From NCBI GenBank assembly GCA_030531505.1, contig JAUNNH010000017.1, positions 1 through 38,980 of the forward strand: a DNA stretch of 38,980 bases. Reading direction: 5' to 3'. Position 1 is the stretch's first letter; the number at the start of each line of letters is the position of its first letter. Below, piece after piece: positions 34,423 to 38,980 of the stretch. Both the position numbers and the translations under genes were made by a program. The notes below the pieces were generated by a model, which had not been told where the DNA came from, ran no database searches, and saw only the letters and a program-made list of their open reading frames with translations. The DNA comes from Eubacteriales bacterium (lineage in GTDB: Bacteria > Bacillota > Clostridia > Oscillospirales > Oscillospiraceae).

Positions 34423-34626
34423 GAGGGCAAAGGCTTTTGCCCTCATACCGTAGAAAAGCCCATGTGGCCAGGCTTGGACGCGCATGGGGAGAGCGCGGGA
34501 GGGGATTGGGTATTCCCTCTCGCGTTTGATTGACACAAAAAGGGGAACTTTTTCGGAAGTTCCTCTTTTTGTGCTTCAAGCTGTCGACAAGGTGTCGACA
34601 GCTTGAGAGGGCAAAGGCTGCCCTCT
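34423..34626 (+). repeat. Structured repeat, copy B, with its duplicated flanking hairpins
   Basis: Core 34445-34606, same three-hairpin layout as copy A: 34494-34524, 34534-34573, 34576-34606. It is bracketed by a locus-specific hairpin present twice: 34423-34444 (GAGGGCAAA/TTTGCCCTC) and 34606-34626 (AGAGGGC/GCCCTCT); the right copy lacks three T. Orientation is + as in copy A, but here the neighbouring genes are on the minus strand, so the transcript would carry the complement. Effects on the isomerase-saturase co-transcription are not known. Confidence 0.85.
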
Positions 34627-34645
34627 GTTATTTGTCTTGTTCCGC

Positions 34646-36034
34646 TTAGAAGAAGCGGTCCACCAGCTCGCGGGAATACTCGGCCGTCTCGTCCATGTCG
34701 CCGAAGGACATGACCTCGCCGGCGTAGTAGGTGTCGTACTTGCCCTGCATCGCCTCGACCTTGTCGTACCAGCCGGCGGCATAGTCCTCGGAGAAGACAT
34801 GGGGGAAGTAGTACACGGACCACTCGTTGATGACGTTGGAGGCGGGGTTGTGCATGGTCTTGAGGTCGTCGAGCACCATCTTCCTGCAGGTGTCGTACGG
34901 GATCTCCGCCTTCTTCTGGTGCTTGCGCAGGGCGTAGGTGGTGATGACCTGGTTGATCTCGTCCCTCCAGCGGCGATAATAGACCATCAGATGGCCGAGC
35001 TTCTCGGGCACCATGTTGTCGAAGACATAGTAGGAGATCTCGGGGTGATCCTCGGGCTTGGTCTCCACGGCCAGCACGTCGTAGCGCTCGTAGTCGATCT
35101 TGGAGAAGAGCTCCTTCTCGTCCTCGCGGGCGTCGAAGTACTCGACCATGCCCTTCTGGCCGTCCGTGCGCTTGTTGGGGATATAGAGCGGGGCGGTGAC
35201 GATGATCTTGTCGTACTCCTCGACCTCGCCGTTCACGGTCACAAAGACCTTGCCGTCGCGGCGCTCGACCTTCTCGATGGCGCTGTTGAGGCGGGCGGGG
35301 TGCTTGAGGTGATCGTTCAGCTGCTCCCAGATGTACTGGGTGCCATCCTTCCAGGTCCAGAGGTTGACCTTGACGAAGTTCATGCAGGTCTGGAAGTCCA
35401 GATACTTCAGGACGTAGGCCGCGGGGATCTCGTCAAAGTAGCCGTAGCCGAAGGAGGTGAAGGGTCCGATCCAGATCTTCTGGACCAGGGGCACGCCGTT
35501 CATCTCGCAGAAGTCTTTAAAGGGCATGGCCAGATCCTTCAGGTTGGGGTTCACGCCCTCGACCTTCTCACGGCCCGGGGTGACGGCATAGCCGTCGTAA
35601 CGGCCCTCGGCGACGCCGCGGTGGCCGTTCACGTCATAGCCCTGATACTTGGTCTCCAGGAGCTCGCCGAACTTCGTGAGCTGCTTCTTCATCTTCAGCA
35701 GCCAGGGGTTGCGGATGATGTTGCCGAGGGTGCGGGCAAAGGGCTCGATCACGTTGCCGGCGCCGTCCTTGTAGTTGCGGTTCAGCTTCGGGCCGTCGTG
35801 GGTGATGCCGCAGAACTCCTCCACGTCGTGAACGGCGTAGTAGCTCGGCACGCCCATGATGGCGCCCATCTCATAACGGCGTCCGTTGTAGTGCGGCGAC
35901 CAGCACTTGCCGCCGACGCGGTCGAGGCGCTCGAGGATGCTGTAGTTCTCGTAGCCCTTCTTTTCCAGATACATGCCGGCAGACAGACCCGCAGGGCCAC
36001 CGCCGACGATGCAGATCCGGATGTTCTTATCCAT
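34646..36034 (-). CDS. FAD-dependent polyunsaturated fatty acid isomerase (C. acnes PAI-like)
   Basis: 462 aa flavoprotein of the amine-oxidase fold. FAD site ICIVGGGPAGLSAGMYLEKK, then ILERLDRVGGKCWSPHYNGR and RRYEMGAIMGVPSYYAV; later LETKYQGYDVNGHRG, PAAYVLKYLDFQTCMNFVKV, LWTWKDGTQYIWEQL, ending YYAGEVMSFGDMDETAEYSR, then ELVDRFF. From memory these blocks closely match the structurally known Cutibacterium acnes linoleate (PUFA) isomerase, which makes trans-10,cis-12 conjugated linoleic acid by an internal hydride shift through FAD with no net redox. I could not run an alignment. Length is close to that enzyme (about 424 aa) with a modest insertion. ATG 36034 follows GGGAGGA; the ATG at 36049 overlaps that site. 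It heads the minus-strand flavoenzyme set. Confidence 0.78.
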   Translation of the reverse strand: MDKNIRICIVGGGPAGLSAGMYLEKKGYENYSILERLDRVGGKCWSPHYNGRRYEMGAIMGVPSYYAVHDVEEFCGITHDGPKLNRNYKDGAGNVIEPFARTLGNIIRNPWLLKMKKQLTKFGELLETKYQGYDVNGHRGVAEGRYDGYAVTPGREKVEGVNPNLKDLAMPFKDFCEMNGVPLVQKIWIGPFTSFGYGYFDEIPAAYVLKYLDFQTCMNFVKVNLWTWKDGTQYIWEQLNDHLKHPARLNSAIEKVERRDGKVFVTVNGEVEEYDKIIVTAPLYIPNKRTDGQKGMVEYFDAREDEKELFSKIDYERYDVLAVETKPEDHPEISYYVFDNMVPEKLGHLMVYYRRWRDEINQVITTYALRKHQKKAEIPYDTCRKMVLDDLKTMHNPASNVINEWSVYYFPHVFSEDYAAGWYDKVEAMQGKYDTYYAGEVMSFGDMDETAEYSRELVDRFF

Positions 36035-36086
36035 GGTTGTTCCTCCCATTTTTTACAAAGTTCCGACTGCTTTGGTCGTTACTCCT

Positions 36087-36115
36087 ATTATATAGCATAG
36101 CCGGGCAAAATGCAC
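36087..36115 (-). promoter_or_regulatory. Promoter of the isomerase gene (divergent pair, left)
   Basis: Minus strand TATAAT (36087-36092), 17-nt spacer and a poor -35 GTGCAT (36110-36115). The motif CGGCTATGCTATA (36091-36103 on this strand) overlaps the -10 and gives a TGn extended -10. The same motif is in the opposite promoter. Confidence 0.65.
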
Positions 36116-36146
36116 GATATTTTTTAACGTTGTGAATAAATTTTTC

Positions 36147-36176
36147 TTCCCATCCGGGGGGCGGCTATGCTATACT
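36147..36176 (+). promoter_or_regulatory. Promoter of the ligase-ACP-thioesterase operon (divergent pair, right)
   Basis: TTCCCA (36147-36152), 18-nt spacer, TATACT (36171-36176) with a TG extended -10. CGGCTATGCTATA at 36162-36174 is identical to the element at the isomerase promoter. Confidence 0.65.
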
Positions 36177-36204
36177 GTTTTCAAACAGTGAGGAGGCGGT
36201 TTGC

Positions 36205-37539
36205 GTGCGTTTTTCCAGCTTTGAAGAGATGCTCTCCCACATGGCCCGTACGGCGCCGGACGCGCCTGCGCTCCGCTATGAGGAGAGGACCTGGTCCTTC
36301 GCCGCGCTCGAGGAAGCGGTGGCGGCGCGTGCCGATGCGCTGCGCGCCGGCGGAAAGACCTGCCTCGGCCTGCTCGCTGACGGGAGCGCGGACTGCGTGA
36401 TCGAGCTCTTCGCCGCCGTGCGCGCGGGGCTGCAGCTCGTGATGCTCGATCCCTCCCTGCCGGACGAGCTGCTGCGCGGCCTGCTCGCCTATACGGATAT
36501 CGACCTGCTCTGGGGCGACGAGGAGCTCCGGGAGGAGCTTGCCGACGCGCTGACGGCGGGCGTCACGGGCGGAGCCGGCCGGATCCTCTTCTTCACCTCC
36601 GGGACCACCGAGCGCTCCAAGGCCGTCGTCCTCACCGAGCAGAGCCTCTGCGCCAGCGCCTGGAACGGTGCGCAGAAGCTGCCGCTCACACCGGCGGATA
36701 CGCTCCTCTGCCTGCTGCCGCTGGGGCATGTGTTCGGCTTCGTGTGCGGGCTTCTGTGGGGCCTCAGCTGCGGGGCCTGCGTGGCTCTCGGCCGCGGCGC
36801 CCGCCACTACGGGGACGACTTTGCTTTCTACGCCCCCACCGCCGTCTCGCTCGTGCCGCTGCTGCTGGGCTTCCTGCTCCGGCAGCGCTGCCTGAACCCG
36901 GAGCTGCAGCTGATCCTGGTCGGCGCCGGGGACTGCCCGCCCTCCTTCCTGCAGGCCGCGGCGGCCCAGGGCGTGCGCGTGAGCTTCGGCTACGGCCTGA
37001 CCGAGACCAGTTCCGGCGTCGCCATCAGCGTGACGGGCGATCCCTACGCCATGGAGGTCTGCCCGGACGACACGATCACGCTCGACGAGGACGGGGAGAT
37101 CCTGATCAGCGCGCCCACCTGCATCATGCAGGGCTACTACAAGCGCCCGGAGGACACCGCCGCCGTCCTGCGCGGCGGGCTCCTCCACACCGGCGACCTC
37201 GGCCTCTTCGACGAGGAGGGCAAGCTGCACATCACGGGGCGCAAGAAGGATGTGCTCGTCCTGCCCGACGGGACCAAGCTCTACCTGCCCGAGTACGAGG
37301 CCGCCATCGCGCAGGCCCTGGGGCGCGGCGAGCTCGCCGTCGTCCTGCGGGAGGGCCGTCCCCTGCTGCTTGTGCAGGGCGAGGGCGACGAGGAAGAGAT
37401 CCTGCGCGCGCTGCGCCCGGTCCTCGCCGAGAGACCGCGCGGGCAGCAGCTCAGCGGCGTGCGCTTCATCACGGAGGCGCTGCCGCGCACCGCCACCGGC
37501 AAGCTGAAGCGCTGGGAGCTCCGGCGCTACACAGAATAA
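36205..37539 (+). CDS. AMP-forming acyl ligase (acyl-ACP/CoA synthetase-like)
   Basis: 444 aa, shorter than most acyl-CoA synthetases (about 500-560). Adenylation motifs: ILFFTSGTTERSKAVVLTEQ (P-loop, variant after TSGTT), GYGLTETSSG, LLHTGDLGLFDEEGKLHITG, GRKKDVLVLPDG and the C-terminal lysine motif TATGKLKRWELRR. It activates a carboxylic acid as acyl-AMP and passes it to a thiol. Because an acyl carrier protein follows 19 nt downstream and a thioesterase after that, loading of ACP is plausible. Start is GTG 36205, with AGGAGG 9 nt upstream; no better ATG exists near. The trimmed N-terminal domain may reflect a dedicated protein partner. Confidence 0.87.
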   Translation: MRFSSFEEMLSHMARTAPDAPALRYEERTWSFAALEEAVAARADALRAGGKTCLGLLADGSADCVIELFAAVRAGLQLVMLDPSLPDELLRGLLAYTDIDLLWGDEELREELADALTAGVTGGAGRILFFTSGTTERSKAVVLTEQSLCASAWNGAQKLPLTPADTLLCLLPLGHVFGFVCGLLWGLSCGACVALGRGARHYGDDFAFYAPTAVSLVPLLLGFLLRQRCLNPELQLILVGAGDCPPSFLQAAAAQGVRVSFGYGLTETSSGVAISVTGDPYAMEVCPDDTITLDEDGEILISAPTCIMQGYYKRPEDTAAVLRGGLLHTGDLGLFDEEGKLHITGRKKDVLVLPDGTKLYLPEYEAAIAQALGRGELAVVLREGRPLLLVQGEGDEEEILRALRPVLAERPRGQQLSGVRFITEALPRTATGKLKRWELRRYTE

Positions 37540-37558
37540 TGAACGAGAGGTATCGAAC

Positions 37559-37804
37559 ATGAGCAGACAGGAGATCATCGACCAGATCAAGCGCGTTATT
37601 CTCGACTGCTTCCCCGACATGGACGCCGAAGAGCTGCGCGAGGACAGCGTCATCAACACCGAGACCGCCATCGATTCCATGGGCTTCGTGCTCATCATCT
37701 GCAAGCTGGAGGCCCTCTTCAACGTCAAGATCCCGGAGCGCCAGTGGCAGAAACTGCAGACCCTGGGCGACGTGGCCGACGCCATCGAGAAGCGTCTCAA
37801 GTGA
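37559..37804 (+). CDS. Acyl carrier protein
   Basis: 81 aa, acidic four-helix carrier. The phosphopantetheine serine is in ETAIDSMGFVLIICKLEALF (DSM-type site). The N-terminus is SRQEIIDQIKRVILDCFPD. The second half (NVKIPERQWQKLQTLGDVAD) fits a specialised ACP more than the fatty-acid-synthase AcpP, which usually carries DSLD at the site. GAGAGG precedes ATG 37559. Its stop codon overlaps the possible GTG of the thioesterase. It is probably loaded by the upstream ligase. Confidence 0.92.
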   Translation: MSRQEIIDQIKRVILDCFPDMDAEELREDSVINTETAIDSMGFVLIICKLEALFNVKIPERQWQKLQTLGDVADAIEKRLK

Positions 37805-37806
37805 GC

Positions 37807-38520
37807 ATGAGCGGCTACGAGAGAGCCCTGACCCTGCGCAGCAAGGATGTGGATCTCTACCGGCGGCTGCGGCTGTCGCGGCTCTTTGAGCTGCTGCAGG
37901 AGGCCGCCATCACCCACACCGAGGAGCTCGGCATGGGCCGGGAGATGACGCTCGACCGCGGGCTGCTCTGGGTCGTGACCATGCAGAGCGCCGAGATCGC
38001 GCGCATGCCGGAATACGACGAGCGCATCGTGCTGCGCTCCTGGCCGGGCGAGACGATGCACGTCTTCTTCCCCCGGCATTACCTTCTCTCCTCCGCCTCG
38101 GGCGAGACGCTGGTGCGCGCCAACGCGCTCTGGATGCTGGTGGATCAGCAGACCCGCCGCATGGTCTTCCCCGACCGCCACGGGATCGTGATCCCCGGCG
38201 AGAAGCGGGAGGAGGAGCTGCCGCTCCCCTCCGCCCCGGCCCGGCTCCCCCTCAGCGGGGAGCGGCTCTTCCCCGTCCCCTTCAGCTATGTCGATCTCAA
38301 CGGGCACATGAACAACACCCGCTACTTCGACCTGATGGAGGACTGTCTGCCCCCCGCCGCCGCCGGTGCGCGCCTGCGCCGCATCCGCACGGAGTACACG
38401 GGCGAGGCGCGCCTGGGCGATACGCTCGCGCTGCGCTGGGGCGAGCAGGACGGGAACTGGTATATGGAGGGCGTGCTGGAGAAGCCCTGCTTCCGCATGG
38501 CCATGGAATACGAAAGCTGA
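37807..38520 (+). CDS. Acyl-ACP thioesterase (FatA/FatB-like, double hotdog)
   Basis: 237 aa, the size of bacterial acyl-ACP thioesterases with two hotdog repeats. N-terminal domain: SRLFELLQEAAITHTEELGM and GLLWVVTMQSAEIARMPEYD. Second repeat: SYVDLNGHMNNTRYFDLMED, the conserved D-x-N-x-H-x-N-N-T-R-Y segment around the active site. It hydrolyses acyl-ACP to free fatty acid. Start taken as ATG 37807; a GTG at 37801 overlaps the ACP stop and is the alternative. There is only a weak ribosome site, so translation is probably coupled to the ACP gene. Confidence 0.9.
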   Translation: MSGYERALTLRSKDVDLYRRLRLSRLFELLQEAAITHTEELGMGREMTLDRGLLWVVTMQSAEIARMPEYDERIVLRSWPGETMHVFFPRHYLLSSASGETLVRANALWMLVDQQTRRMVFPDRHGIVIPGEKREEELPLPSAPARLPLSGERLFPVPFSYVDLNGHMNNTRYFDLMEDCLPPAAAGARLRRIRTEYTGEARLGDTLALRWGEQDGNWYMEGVLEKPCFRMAMEYES

Positions 38521-38531
38521 TCATGCGGAGC

Positions 38532-38578
38532 GAAAGGCCCCGCGGGACACAGGTCTGCGTCCCGCGGGGCCTTTCTAT
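38532..38578 (+). terminator. Terminator of the ligase-ACP-thioesterase operon
   Basis: 17-bp perfect GC-rich stem (38532-38548 with 38559-38575) ending in CCTTTCTAT. The T run is short, but the stem is very strong. Confidence 0.75.
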
Positions 38579-38599
38579 GCAAAATGCGTGATTTTTCTG

Positions 38600-38628
38600 T
38601 TGTAAAATGGGATCGCTTGTTGTATTAT
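38600..38628 (+). promoter_or_regulatory. Promoter of the lipoprotein gene
   Basis: TTGTAA (38600-38605), 17-nt spacer, TATTAT (38623-38628), about 35 nt before the ATG. Confidence 0.7.
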
Positions 38629-38663
38629 GGTTACATAATATTGTTTACCGGGAGGATTCCGCC

Positions 38664-38980
38664 ATGAAAAAGAAGCTCTGTCTCCTCACCTGTCTGATCC
38701 TGTCGCTGCTTGTTTTATGCGCCTGCGGCCGAAAGACCAGCAAGGTGAAGGTCACCCCCAACCCCTCGCCCGCGGCGGCCGCCACGCTCGTGACGCCTGT
38801 GCCGACCCCGGCCCCCACGCCTGTGCCCTCCAACTACCCCGTGGTCACCAAGGATCCCACCGATGAGACCGTCACCGTGAACGGCAAGTGCCAGTTCGTC
38901 ACCCGCTATGAAAACGCCAAGTGGGCCGAGTGGCATTTCGTGAGCCCCGACGGCACCCGCGATCTCACCTACCTCCAGGC
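38664..38980 (+). CDS. Putative lipoprotein, 5' part
   Basis: Runs off the right edge; 105 codons visible. The signal peptide MKKKLCLLTCLILSLLVLCA ends in a lipobox (LVLC, or LCAC one turn later), so the protein is lipid-anchored outside the membrane. A Thr/Pro/Ala-rich spacer follows (ATLVTPVPTPAPTPVPSNYP), then the start of a beta-rich domain (DETVTVNGKCQFVTRYENAK, WAEWHFVSPDG). The latter echoes small bacterial immunoglobulin-like or carbohydrate-contact domains, but no family could be assigned. GGGAGG precedes ATG 38664. Confidence 0.82.
   Translation, partial: MKKKLCLLTCLILSLLVLCACGRKTSKVKVTPNPSPAAAATLVTPVPTPAPTPVPSNYPVVTKDPTDETVTVNGKCQFVTRYENAKWAEWHFVSPDGTRDLTYLQ

Overview
The window looks like a chromosomal stretch of a GC-rich, endospore-forming member of the Clostridia, most likely a gut Oscillospirales/Oscillospiraceae-type organism. 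The evidence is the spoIIAA-spoIIAB-sigF cassette, Firmicutes-type signals (GGAGG ribosome sites, TTGACA/TATAAT promoters, a T-box leader on valS), uniformly high GC in coding DNA, and anaerobe-type flavin/iron-sulfur enzymes. This is inferred from gene content, not from a marker gene.

Layout. 1-248: start of prfC (RF3). 429-1433: membrane-anchored GH25 lysozyme, divergent from pcrA/uvrD helicase (1576-3945). 13990-3957 (minus strand): one tightly packed aromatic amino acid operon, aroF-tyrA-aroB-aroA-aroC-pheA-(aroE::aroK)-aroQ, most junctions ATGA overlaps, followed by a DUF554 membrane protein and an LD-carboxypeptidase-like gene. It starts with a promoter, a 17-codon leader peptide containing three Phe and three Tyr codons, and an intrinsic terminator, i.e. 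a classical attenuator. 15478-14004: spoIIAA-spoIIAB-sigF. 18491-15571: valS behind a T-box. 21160-18488: MBOAT acyltransferase plus DHHW partner (surface polymer O-acylation). 22008-21190: thioredoxin-reductase-like flavoprotein. 22206-23891: glnS.

23993-38578 is the accessory and most interesting part. It has a 48-aa small protein and a large Old-Yellow-Enzyme/enoate reductase; a 162-bp structured repeat present twice (26387-26548 and 34445-34606), each copy bracketed by a locus-specific duplicated hairpin; a 1.56-kb unit with about 60-bp imperfect terminal inverted repeats that carries only a primase/helicase-like ATPase; a GH13 enzyme whose 5' leader holds seven tandem hairpins; a STAS-kinase fusion; and then a lipid-type flavoenzyme cluster. 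That cluster holds a NAD(P)H reductase with a 2Fe-2S domain, a CrtI/retinol-saturase-like FAD enzyme, and an FAD protein that closely resembles (from memory) the Cutibacterium acnes polyunsaturated fatty acid isomerase. Divergently transcribed from it are an acyl-activating ligase, an acyl carrier protein and an acyl-ACP thioesterase. The two divergent promoters share the same 13-bp motif.

Working model (inference): the ligase/ACP/thioesterase capture and release fatty acids, the isomerase conjugates cis double bonds, and the CrtI-like saturase fed by the 2Fe-2S reductase, possibly with the enoate reductase, saturates the conjugated product. This would be a polyunsaturated fatty acid isomerisation/biohydrogenation locus. 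The window ends in the start of a lipoprotein gene (38664-38980). I saw no rRNA, tRNA, CRISPR array or recognisable transposase.
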